A stretch of DNA of 34,334 nt, from contig JBKJRD010000096.1 of assembly GCA_046594885.1 (NCBI GenBank), forward strand, positions 1-34,334, written 5' to 3'. The position numbers and the translations under genes are program-made. The DNA is from Methylotenera_A sp046594885. GTDB lineage: Bacteria; Pseudomonadota; Gammaproteobacteria; Burkholderiales; Methylophilaceae. Of the stretch, positions 26,275-33,741 are shown one piece after another (positions within the stretch are counted from its first letter, which is position 1; each line of letters begins with the position of its first letter). The notes beneath the pieces were generated by a model, which had not been told where the DNA came from, made no database searches, and worked only from the letters and a program-made list of their open reading frames with translations.

Positions 26275-26550
26275 TTATGAATGTTTATAATGTTTTTTCA
26301 GTTGTTTTGTCACTTCCCATTGTGATTTCATGCCTTTTGGAAACACAACAAAATCACCAGCTTTAATGGTCACTGTTTCGCCACCTTGTGGTGTTATCTT
26401 AATTTCACCTTCAAGCACATAAGCGCTTTCTGTCATGCCAAAATCGAGTGGGAATTTTGATGGCGCGCAATCCCAAATAGACCAGCTTGAAACGCCAAGC
26501 TCTTTTAGTTTCTCTGGGGTTGGGCTGTGATCGATAATAATTTGGCTCAT
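26275..26550 (-). CDS. Small cupin-domain protein
   Basis: A 91-residue single-domain protein of the cupin superfamily (Cupin_3/COG3450-like). The pattern W-x-C-x-PSKFP followed by YVLEGEIKITPQGGE and IKAGDFVVFPKG matches the two cupin motifs, though the first lacks the usual HxH metal-ligand pair. The function is unknown; related small cupins occur as stand-alone sugar- or metabolite-binding proteins. Start ATG 26550 with AAGGA upstream. It is convergent with glnD and lies after the tRNA-Ser terminator, so it probably has its own promoter, which I cannot identify. Confidence 0.75.
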   Translation of the reverse strand: MSQIIIDHSPTPEKLKELGVSSWSIWDCAPSKFPLDFGMTESAYVLEGEIKITPQGGETVTIKAGDFVVFPKGMKSQWEVTKQLKKHYKHS

Positions 26551-26588
26551 ACTTAATCCTTAATTAAAGTTAATAAAATGTTGGCATT

Positions 26589-26636
26589 AAAAAACAAATG
26601 CCGCTTGAACCCGTTTGTTCGGAATATCAGCGGCAT
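26589..26636 (-). terminator. Terminator after tRNA-Ser
   Basis: Minus strand: 8-bp stem (26629-26636 with 26598-26605, ATGCCGCT arms) enclosing a smaller hairpin (26607-26610 with 26617-26620), followed within a few bases by six T. It starts 9 bases past the tRNA. An alternative stem (26583-26588 with 26597-26602) would compete with it. Confidence 0.65.
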
Positions 26637-26644
26637 CTAAATAC

Positions 26645-26734
26645 TGGCGGAAGAGGTGAGATTCGAACTCACGGTGGGCTCGCACCCACGACAGTTTTCA
26701 AGACTGTAGCATTAAACCGCTCTGCCACTCTTCC
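26645..26734 (-). tRNA. tRNA-Ser (anticodon TGA), CCA encoded
   Basis: A 90-base tRNA with acceptor arms GGAAGAG and CTCTTCC, discriminator G and encoded CCA (26645-26647). The anticodon arm ACAGT/ACTGT encloses loop CTTGAAA, giving anticodon TGA for UCA codons. A long variable arm (GTGGGTGCGAGCCCAC) confirms serine class, and the T loop is TTCGAAT. It follows def on the same strand by 53 bases. Confidence 0.97.
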
Positions 26735-26787
26735 TATTGCGTTTCGCGTCATGTCACATTCGCGAAAGTCAGCATTATAGCAAACAA

Positions 26788-27336
26788 TTAATCGTCTTGA
26801 ATATCTTGATTTGGAAAAAGTACGTCAGTAAAGCCAAAATCTTTTAAGTGTTTAATGCGCATGGGATACAAAATACCGTCCAGATGATCGCATTCATGTT
26901 GCACTACTCTGGCATGAAAACCACTGACTAATCGATCAATGGGCGCACCGAATTGATCAAATCCAGTGTAATGCAAGCGCGTATAACGCGGCACGATGCC
27001 GCGCATGCCAGGAACGGATAAGCAGCCTTCCCAACCGTCGTCCATTTCGTTTTGTATAGGGGTTAATGTTGGATTAATCAGCACAGTGTACGGTACTTGT
27101 TCTGCATCTGGGTAGCGTGGATTTGCAAGATGATTCGACTCTTTCTGACCAAATATAACCACTTGCAAACTCACGCCTATTTGCGGCGCAGCAATGCCCG
27201 CGCCGTTCAGCTGTGTCATCGTATCTTGCATGTCTTGAATCAAGCCATTGAGCTCTGCGCTGTTAAACTGTGTGACAGGCAATGCCTTTTGCAATAATAG
27301 CGCATCGCCCATTTTTAAAACTACTTTGACTGCCAT
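26788..27336 (-). CDS. def: Peptide deformylase
   Basis: Removes the formyl group from the initiator Met. The 182-residue enzyme has motif 1 GAGIAAPQ (45-52), motif 2 EGCLS with the metal ligand Cys105, and motif 3 HECDH with His147, Glu148 and His151. Start ATG 27336 with AAGGCG upstream. It lies 20 bases after the mtnP-like gene and is probably cotranscribed; it is not next to fmt, the usual partner, so this may be a second copy in the genome. Confidence 0.96.
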   Translation of the reverse strand: MAVKVVLKMGDALLLQKALPVTQFNSAELNGLIQDMQDTMTQLNGAGIAAPQIGVSLQVVIFGQKESNHLANPRYPDAEQVPYTVLINPTLTPIQNEMDDGWEGCLSVPGMRGIVPRYTRLHYTGFDQFGAPIDRLVSGFHARVVQHECDHLDGILYPMRIKHLKDFGFTDVLFPNQDIQDD

Positions 27337-27356
27337 TTTGATTCGCCTTAACTTAA

Positions 27357-28109
27357 CTATTCCTGTGCATGATAAACGCGCACTATTTCTGCAATTAAAT
27401 TGCGTACATTTTGCATGGTTAATTCTAATTTTTTCATCACATCTTCATATTGAATGCCATTAACACTAGTGCCTCGCCCTGCTGCCTGATTGGCAATTGG
27501 GCAAAGTGCGGCATACTCAATATCTAATTCACGCGCCAATGCCGCTTCTGGCATGCCTGTCATCCCAACTAGCGTTGCGCCATCACGTTCTAAGCGATTA
27601 ATTTCTGCTGCGGTTTCTAACCTTGGCCCTTGCACGCACGCGTAAACGCCCACTTCTATTAAAGCTTGCCCAATATTGCGCGATGCTTTCAAGCATATCT
27701 GACGTAAATCTTCAGCATAAGGTTCGGTAAAATCAATATGCTTAACGGGTAGCTCTATGCCATCGTGATAAGTATTTTTACGACCATGCGTGTAATCGAG
27801 TATTTGCTTGGGCAACACAATATCACCAGCATTTAAATTGTTACTAATGCCACCGACGGTTGCAATGGCCAATAAACTGGTCACGCCCACAGAGTGCAAA
27901 GCCCAAACATTGGCGCGATAATTTACCGCATGTGGCGGAATAGTATGACCACCGCCATGGCGTGCTAAAAACACTACTTTAATGCCAGCAATTTCACCAA
28001 AAATAAGCGGCTGCGAAGCTTCGCCATAAGGTGTGCGGGCAATTTGTCGACCGGTCACTTTTAAGTTGTCTAATTGCGTTAACCCTGTGCCACCGATAAT
28101 GCCCAACAT
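27357..28109 (-). CDS. S-methyl-5'-thioinosine phosphorylase (MTAP/PNP family)
   Basis: Phosphorolyses a methylthio-nucleoside in salvage of the by-product of polyamine synthesis. The 250-residue reading from ATG 28109 begins MLGIIGGTGLTQL and contains ARHGGGH, NYRANVWALHSVG, CVQGPRLETAAEI and GMTGMPEAALARE. Where adenine-specific MTAP has an aspartate pair, this protein has IANQAAGR, with Asn as in 6-oxopurine enzymes. The closest remembered relative is the Pseudomonas methylthioinosine phosphorylase, so hypoxanthine release is favoured over adenine. A longer in-frame reading to 28163 is less likely. def follows. Confidence 0.82.
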   Translation of the reverse strand: MLGIIGGTGLTQLDNLKVTGRQIARTPYGEASQPLIFGEIAGIKVVFLARHGGGHTIPPHAVNYRANVWALHSVGVTSLLAIATVGGISNNLNAGDIVLPKQILDYTHGRKNTYHDGIELPVKHIDFTEPYAEDLRQICLKASRNIGQALIEVGVYACVQGPRLETAAEINRLERDGATLVGMTGMPEAALARELDIEYAALCPIANQAAGRGTSVNGIQYEDVMKKLELTMQNVRNLIAEIVRVYHAQE

Positions 28110-28151
28110 ATGTAAACCTAACTGATAAATGACTTGAATTTTGATTATTGT

Positions 28152-28174
28152 AGCGCATGGCAAGTGCCAGCGCT
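28152..28174. promoter_or_regulatory. Dyad in the mtnP-hpnC divergent gap
   Basis: An inverted repeat, AGCGC (28152-28156), a bulged A, TGGCA (28158-28162), AG, TGCCA (28165-28169), GCGCT (28170-28174), sits between the divergent phosphorylase and hpnC genes. Ten pairs with a single bulge make it the strongest structure in the 99-base gap. It could be an operator or an RNA hairpin; not resolved. Confidence 0.4.
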
Positions 28175-28208
28175 GTAGGATTTAACGGTTTTATGGCATA
28201 CTTTATAT

Positions 28209-29105
28209 ATGAGTACAGACACCAAGATTGCAGACACAGAAAATTTAGATGGCATGAACCACAGCCTTGCGGATAGTTTGTTGCTTTCACAGACGCATTA
28301 TGAAAATTTCCCTGTTGCCTCGCATTTTTTGCCAAAGCATTTACGCAATCCTATTGCGCTTATCTACACATTTGCGCGTCAGGCTGATGACTTTGCTGAC
28401 GAAGGGAACCATCGCCCAGCAACTAGACTTGCCAATTTACAAGGGTTTAAAGCGCAGCTAGATTTAATTAAAAATAACAGCAAAACCAAGTCGCCTTTTT
28501 TTACCGAGTTTGGCGATATGCTGCGCGAGTATCATCTGCCGCTAACGCCTTTTTATGATTTACTGGATGCCTTTAGCCAAGATGTCACCAAAACACGGTA
28601 CGCCAATTTCTTTGAGTTGTTAGATTATTGTCGTCGTTCTGCCAACCCAATAGGTGCTTTGCTTTTACATCTTTTTGGCAAAGCAACACCTGAAAATCTC
28701 ATCTATTCAAACCAAGTTTGTACGGCTTTGCAGCTGATTAATTTTTATCAAGATGTTGCAATTGACTTTGAAAATGATTTCCACCGCAGCCGCATTTATT
28801 TATGTCAAGATGAAATGGCTGAGTTTGGTGTGTCTGAAGCACAGATAGCCAGCCAACATGTGAATAAAAATTGGGAAAAATTCATGCTGTTTAACATTGA
28901 ACGCGCACAAACCATGCTCAATGAAGGCAAGCCATTAGAGCATATTTTGCCTGGACGAATTGGCTTAGAAATGCGCATGATTATTGGCGGCGGCGACCGT
29001 ATTTTGTATAAACTCAGAACTGTGCGCGGTGATGTTTTTAAGCATAGACCGGAATTAAAAGCGTGGGATTGGCCATTAATTCTGCTCAAATCAGTGATAA
29101 CTTAA
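28209..29105 (+). CDS. hpnC: Hydroxysqualene synthase HpnC
   Basis: Member of the squalene/phytoene synthase family; in the HpnCDE route it converts presqualene diphosphate to hydroxysqualene. 298 residues with two Asp-rich sites: QADDFADE (59-65) and YQDVAIDFEND (180-190), and YENFPVASHFLPKHLRNPI near the start. Start ATG 28209 gives about 27 residues before the conserved region, so Met16 (MNHSLADS) is an alternative. It is followed by hpnD (29-base gap) and hpnE, which fixes the assignment. Confidence 0.93.
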   Translation: MSTDTKIADTENLDGMNHSLADSLLLSQTHYENFPVASHFLPKHLRNPIALIYTFARQADDFADEGNHRPATRLANLQGFKAQLDLIKNNSKTKSPFFTEFGDMLREYHLPLTPFYDLLDAFSQDVTKTRYANFFELLDYCRRSANPIGALLLHLFGKATPENLIYSNQVCTALQLINFYQDVAIDFENDFHRSRIYLCQDEMAEFGVSEAQIASQHVNKNWEKFMLFNIERAQTMLNEGKPLEHILPGRIGLEMRMIIGGGDRILYKLRTVRGDVFKHRPELKAWDWPLILLKSVIT

Positions 29106-29134
29106 CCATTTATTTGAAGCAAAATCCTCAATCA

Positions 29135-29983
29135 ATGACGCCTCAGCAATATTGCCAACAAAAAGCCGCCAGTAGCGGCTCTAGTTTTACATTGAGTTTT
29201 GCGTTTCTACCTAAAACCAAACGTGACGCAATGACAGCACTCTATGCGTTTTGCCGCGAGGTCGATGATGTGGTGGATGAATGCACCGATTTTAATGTAG
29301 CGCAAGTTAACTTAAATTGGTGGAAAAACGAAATCGCCAACTTATACGCCGGTTCGCCGCAACACCCTGTCACTCAAGCTTTACTACCTTTTGTTCATCA
29401 ATTTAATCTGGCGCAAGAACATTTTTTAGAGGTGATTGATGGCATGGAAATGGATTTGAAATTCAATCGCTATGAAGATTTTAAACAACTGCAACTGTAT
29501 TGTTACCGTGTGGCTAGCGTTGTTGGTTTGCTGTCTGCACAGATTTTTGGCTTTAATAATCGCCAAACATTGAAATATGCGCACGATTTAGGCATGGCAT
29601 TTCAACTCACCAATATTATTCGCGATGTGGGCGAAGACTCGCGTCGTGGGCGTATTTATCTGCCTTTGGATGAGTTAAGAAAAGCAAAAGTGACTGAAGA
29701 AGATATTTTGCAAAGCCGCGAAACCGATGCGGTAAAAGCGCTGATTGAGTTTCAAATAGAGCGTGCCGAAAGCTATTATGATAAAGCCTTGCGTGAATTA
29801 CCAATTGAAGACGCTAAACAGCAACAACCAGGATTAATGATGGCAGCAATATACCGCACTTTATTACGTGAAATTAAACAAGATGGCGCACAAAAAGTAT
29901 TAAATGCGCGCATTTCGCTTGGCGGTTTGCGTAAAATTTGGCTGGTATTTTGCATCTGGATAAAACAATATAAGCTAGCATGA
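29135..29983 (+). CDS. hpnD: Presqualene diphosphate synthase HpnD
   Basis: Condenses two farnesyl diphosphates to presqualene diphosphate. The 282-residue protein starts MTPQQYCQQKAASSGSSFTL, the typical HpnD N-terminus, and has DDVVD at 44-48 and NIIRDVGEDSRRGRIYLP (about 160-177), both magnesium-diphosphate binding sites. The longer in-frame reading from TTG-like 29063 overlaps hpnC and is not used. Its stop overlaps the hpnE start by four bases. Confidence 0.94.
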   Translation: MTPQQYCQQKAASSGSSFTLSFAFLPKTKRDAMTALYAFCREVDDVVDECTDFNVAQVNLNWWKNEIANLYAGSPQHPVTQALLPFVHQFNLAQEHFLEVIDGMEMDLKFNRYEDFKQLQLYCYRVASVVGLLSAQIFGFNNRQTLKYAHDLGMAFQLTNIIRDVGEDSRRGRIYLPLDELRKAKVTEEDILQSRETDAVKALIEFQIERAESYYDKALRELPIEDAKQQQPGLMMAAIYRTLLREIKQDGAQKVLNARISLGGLRKIWLVFCIWIKQYKLA

Positions 29984-31314
29984 TCAATAAAAGCAAAGCG
30001 CATGTAGCCATCATTGGCGGCGGTATGGCAGGATTGTCTGCCGCCACTACACTTGCCGAGCAGGGTATTCGAACAAGCGTATTTGAAGCTGGACCACATT
30101 TCGGTGGGCGCGCGCGCAGTGTGGCGATTGAGTTTAATAGCCAAACCTTTCAAGTAGATAATGGCCAACATATTTTATTGGGCGCTTATCACGAAACACT
30201 TAAACTGCTTGAAAAAGTGGGCGTGCAAGAAAAAGACGCATTTATGCGCCTGCCATTGTCGTTGAGCATGCATTCTCCTCGCCATAAAAAACTATTTAAA
30301 CTGGCTAGCATTCATTATTTACCGCATCCATTGAATCAATTATTGGGTTTTTTATGTTGCCAAGGCCTTAGTTTTAGCGAGCGGTTTTCGGTAGTCAAGT
30401 TTTTGTTCAGATTAAAAACAACTAGCTATCGTTTAACGACTGATGAGCCGCTGAAAAGCTTTCTGCTTAAAAATAGCCAGTCTCGTTATTTAATTCAGTT
30501 TTTGTGGGAGCCGCTTTGTCTTGCTGCTTTAAATACGCCAATTGAATCAGCCAGCAGTAAAGTATTTTTGAATGTGTTGCATGATGCATTTAATCAGGAT
30601 AAAAAAAGCAGTGATTTTTTAATTCCTAAATTGGATTTATCACAAATTTTATCTACGCCTATTTTGCGTTATCTGCAATCCAAACAAACCATTTTGTTCA
30701 GCAACAAACGTATTCGCAATATCAAGCCAGTCGAAAATGGCTTTCAGGTCGCAACAAGACTAGAAACGCTTGAATTTAGCCACGTGATTATCGCCACTGC
30801 TGCCAGAAAACTCAAAGAATTGACGGCTGATTTACCTAAATTAGATTTTGTTACAGCACAAACAGAAGCATACGATTACCAGCCAATTTATACAGTCTAT
30901 TTGCAATATCCCAGTCAAACCGTTTTGCCGCAACCCATGCATGGCTTGGTCGATTTAACCAGTCAATGGATATTTGATCGTGGTCAATTGTGTGGGCAAC
31001 ACGGATTAATGGCGGTAGTCATCAGCGCGAAAGGAAGGCACCAAAAATTAACCCAAGATGCACTGGCGCTCAAAGTAGCGCAAGAGCTGCATGTTGCTTT
31101 TCCACATTTAACCAAACCGCTTTGGCATAAAGTCATCGCTGAAAAACGCGCGACTTTTTCTTGCATTGTCAATTTACCAAGGCCAGCCAATATCATGCCT
31201 TATCCAGATTTACTTTTAGCGGGTGATTACACTTATGCGGATTATCCTGCCACGATTGAAGGTGCGGTGAGAAGTGGTATCGCTTGCGCTAATTTGATTG
31301 TGAATAAACACTGA
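29980..31314 (+). CDS. hpnE: Squalene-forming FAD oxidoreductase HpnE
   Basis: Flavin-dependent amine-oxidase/phytoene-desaturase-type enzyme that reduces hydroxysqualene to squalene in the HpnCDE pathway. 444 residues: dinucleotide fold with AIIGGGMAGLSAA (10-22), FEAGPHFGGRARS, a middle domain rich in aromatic residues, and a C-terminal FAD motif in LLLAGDYTYADYPATIEGAVRSG. Coupled to hpnD by ATGA. No squalene-hopene cyclase follows in the window; an intergenic region and a surface-protein gene do. Confidence 0.92.
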   Translation: MINKSKAHVAIIGGGMAGLSAATTLAEQGIRTSVFEAGPHFGGRARSVAIEFNSQTFQVDNGQHILLGAYHETLKLLEKVGVQEKDAFMRLPLSLSMHSPRHKKLFKLASIHYLPHPLNQLLGFLCCQGLSFSERFSVVKFLFRLKTTSYRLTTDEPLKSFLLKNSQSRYLIQFLWEPLCLAALNTPIESASSKVFLNVLHDAFNQDKKSSDFLIPKLDLSQILSTPILRYLQSKQTILFSNKRIRNIKPVENGFQVATRLETLEFSHVIIATAARKLKELTADLPKLDFVTAQTEAYDYQPIYTVYLQYPSQTVLPQPMHGLVDLTSQWIFDRGQLCGQHGLMAVVISAKGRHQKLTQDALALKVAQELHVAFPHLTKPLWHKVIAEKRATFSCIVNLPRPANIMPYPDLLLAGDYTYADYPATIEGAVRSGIACANLIVNKH

Positions 31315-31331
31315 TGCCATCAACTAGCGTA

Positions 31332-31361
31332 TTGTTGAATAACGTATAAAGTTTATATAAC
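31332..31361 (+). promoter_or_regulatory. Possible promoter of the VPLPA-CTERM gene
   Basis: TTGTTG (31332-31337), 18-base spacer, TATAAC (31356-31361). A short imperfect hairpin (31372-31379 with 31382-31389) lies at the predicted 5' end of the transcript. No sigma-54 type GG-N10-GC element is found here. Confidence 0.35.
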
Positions 31362-31449
31362 AAACACGCATATAACCCATTTGGGCTATTGCAAACAATT
31401 TAATTTTGTTTTAATTTTCAAATTCAACAATTATTTAAGGGAGTTTGTA

Positions 31450-32244
31450 ATGAAAAAAATTATTTTGCTGTCCTTGATGACAGCCTATGCATCATTTGCA
31501 AATGCTGGCGTTGTTTCGGTATTTGGCGAGCAGCTTAGCGGTTTCAGCACCAGTACAATCAATAATTTCTATAACGGTTTGACAGGCCACTCTTCTACAC
31601 TTGCAGTTGGCACGCTTGATACTGTTAACTTAACAGGCGTTAATTTGCTGTGGGCTACACAACCAGCTGATGCTTATACGGCTGCAGAATTGAATACCAT
31701 GTCTAACTTTCTTTCTGGTGGTGGTCGTATCGCATTTTTAGGGGAGCATGGTACTTTCGCACCAAACGAAAATAATCGTATTAATACTGCATGAAATTTT
31801 TTAGGTAGCACAATTAGCATTAACAATGTGATTCTTGATTCTGGTTTTCGTAGTGCCAGTGTAGCAGATGGTCAAATATTGAGTCACCCGCTTACCACCG
31901 GCGTTAATACTTACGAATATGCTGCGTTTGCTCCATTAACAATTAGTGGTACCGCGCAAGCCTTAATGTTGGGTGAGGAATCGTACTTAGGCAATCCTAG
32001 TATTATGATGGCTTTCCAAAATATTGGCCCCGGCAGTATTTTCTTAATTACCGATCAAAATGTTTGGGATAATTCGCCCAACTGGCCAGGTGGATTTAAC
32101 AATGCGCGCTTGTTTGAGAATTTGCTAGAAGGTGAAACTGGTGCGCCTCCAGTTGATCCATCAGTTGTACCATTGCCTGCTGCATTACCTTTAATGGCTG
32201 GATTTTTGGCAATGTTTGGACTTGCACGTCGTCGTCAAATTTAA
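31450..32244 (+). pseudogene. VPLPA/PEP-CTERM surface protein with in-frame TGA
   Basis: One reading frame of 264 codons with a single internal TGA (31792-31794, codon 115). It starts at ATG 31450 with AAGGGAG upstream and a signal peptide (MKKIILLSLMTAYASFANA). The end, VPLPAALPLMAGFLAMFGLA then RRR, is an exosortase sorting tail: VPLPA motif, membrane helix, Arg cluster. The frame is unchanged on both sides of the stop and codon use is similar, so the gene was intact until recently, is misread in the assembly, or is read through. The sequence around codon 115 (INTA-stop-NFLGS) fits loss of one residue, for example Leu TTA or Trp TGG. The middle resembles a glutamine-amidotransferase-like fold (ALIGN not possible here); its role is unknown. 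Confidence 0.7.
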
Positions 32245-32267
32245 TTAACAGATAAATCGCTAACTCT

Positions 32268-32305
32268 ATATAAAAACGGGTTTAAATCCCGTTTTTATAT
32301 TTTTA
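32268..32305. terminator. Bidirectional terminator between the VPLPA-CTERM gene and radA
   Basis: A 13-bp perfect stem (32268-32280 with 32288-32300, AAAAACGGG core) and a 7-base loop, followed by T-rich sequence on the plus strand and preceded by A/T on the other. It lies 24 bases after one gene and 30 bases from the radA stop. Confidence 0.88.
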
Positions 32306-32329
32306 ACAAATAGTTATGTTACTTAACCA

Positions 32330-33703
32330 CTAATTTTCACGAATTTTGTTTAGTGCTTGCTCTAATCGCTCCACTGCAATCACTTCTAGCCCTGCCATTT
32401 TAATTTTTGGCGCATTGGCTTTAGGCACAATGGCTTTGGTAAACCCTAATTTTGCGGCCTCTTTTAACCGCAGTTGTCCGCCCTGTACTGGCCGTACTTC
32501 TCCTGCTAAACCAACCTCACCAAATACAATCAGTTTATTATCTAACGGCTTGTTTTTTAAAGAAGAAACGATAGATAACAACACGGCTAAATCCACTGCT
32601 GGCTCAGCAATTTTAACGCCGCCGACCGCGTTGATAAACACATCTTGGTCAAAACATGGAATCCCCGCGTGACGGTTTAACACCGCGAGCAACATGGCTA
32701 AACGGTTCTGCTCAAGCCCTGTCGCCAAACGTTTCGGGCTGGGCGCATGGCTTTCATCTACCAAGGCTTGTATCTCGATTAACAGCGGTCGCGTGCCTTC
32801 CATGGTTACGGTGATGCAACTGCCTGCCACTTGCGCCTCATGATGCGATAAAAATAGCGCGCTAGGGTTTGCTACCTCGCGCAAACCCTTTTCAGTCATG
32901 GCAAATACGCCTAATTCATTCACTGCGCCAAAGCGATTTTTAAAGGCACGGATTAACCGAAAAGAGGAATTTTGATCACCTTCAAAATACAATACGGTAT
33001 CGACAATATGCTCCAGCACACGCGGACCAGCGAGTGAGCCTTCTTTGGTGACATGTCCAACCAGAATCACCGTAATACCTAATTGCTTGGCCAAACGCGT
33101 TAACTGCGCAGAACATTCGCGCACTTGTGCCACAGAACCAGGGGCTGATTGCAACACTTCTGAATACACCGTTTGAATGGAATCAATCACGGCAATGTTG
33201 GGCTTATGTGTTTGCAGCGTGGCTAAAATTTTCTCAAGATTAATTTCTGCCAGTAATTCTACTTGGCTGGCATCTAAACCCAAACGCTTGGCGCGCATAG
33301 CGATTTGCTGTGGCGATTCTTCACCGCTCACATAAATCGCCTGAGCAGACTTGCCGAGATGACATAATACTTGCAGTAGTAAAGTGGATTTACCAATACC
33401 AGGGTCGCCGCCAATCAACACTACGCCACCTTCAACCAAGCCGCCGCCCAATACGCGATCAAATTCGCTGATACCAGTTGGCGTTCGTTCAATATCGGCC
33501 GCTTGAATACTGCTTAATTTTTGCAAAGTGCTGCTTTGTGCTAAACCTTCAAATTTATTGGCATAACGATTGGTGGATATGCTGCTTTCGGCGACCGATT
33601 CAACCAGCGTATTCCAAGCCATACAGCTTGGGCATTGGCCTTGCCATTTTGATTCAGAAGCGCCGCATTCAGTGCAGGTGTAAACGGTTTTAGATTTGGC
33701 CAT
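32330..33703 (-). CDS. radA: DNA repair protein RadA
   Basis: RecA-related branch-migration ATPase in recombination repair. 457 residues: an N-terminal zinc finger (Cys10, Cys13, Cys24, Cys27), Walker A GGDPGIGKSTLLL (98-110; Lys105), Walker B near AVIDSIQ, the RadA-specific KNRFG (255-259) and a C-terminal Lon-like domain with INAVGGVKIAEPAVDLAVLL. Start ATG 33703, 38 bases downstream of dnaB, which suggests a shared transcript. Confidence 0.96.
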   Translation of the reverse strand: MAKSKTVYTCTECGASESKWQGQCPSCMAWNTLVESVAESSISTNRYANKFEGLAQSSTLQKLSSIQAADIERTPTGISEFDRVLGGGLVEGGVVLIGGDPGIGKSTLLLQVLCHLGKSAQAIYVSGEESPQQIAMRAKRLGLDASQVELLAEINLEKILATLQTHKPNIAVIDSIQTVYSEVLQSAPGSVAQVRECSAQLTRLAKQLGITVILVGHVTKEGSLAGPRVLEHIVDTVLYFEGDQNSSFRLIRAFKNRFGAVNELGVFAMTEKGLREVANPSALFLSHHEAQVAGSCITVTMEGTRPLLIEIQALVDESHAPSPKRLATGLEQNRLAMLLAVLNRHAGIPCFDQDVFINAVGGVKIAEPAVDLAVLLSIVSSLKNKPLDNKLIVFGEVGLAGEVRPVQGGQLRLKEAAKLGFTKAIVPKANAPKIKMAGLEVIAVERLEQALNKIREN

Positions 33704-33741
33704 ATAAATGGGGTTAAGTATCCAGGCTACAAGAATTTAGG

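Noticed and set aside
26598..26780. 60-residue plus-strand reading containing GEIRTHGGLAPTT
   Set aside because: It is the antisense of the tRNA-Ser gene and its flanks, a well-known false protein.
27994..28335. 113-residue minus-strand reading across the mtnP-hpnC gap
   Set aside because: Overlaps two confident genes and shows no recognisable features.
31372..31392. Sigma-54 promoter for the surface protein (GGGC and TTGCA pair)
   Set aside because: GG and GC are only five bases apart; the sigma-54 spacing of ten is not met.
31792..31830. Selenocysteine insertion at the in-frame TGA
   Set aside because: No convincing stem-loop follows the TGA, and this protein type is not known to contain selenocysteine.
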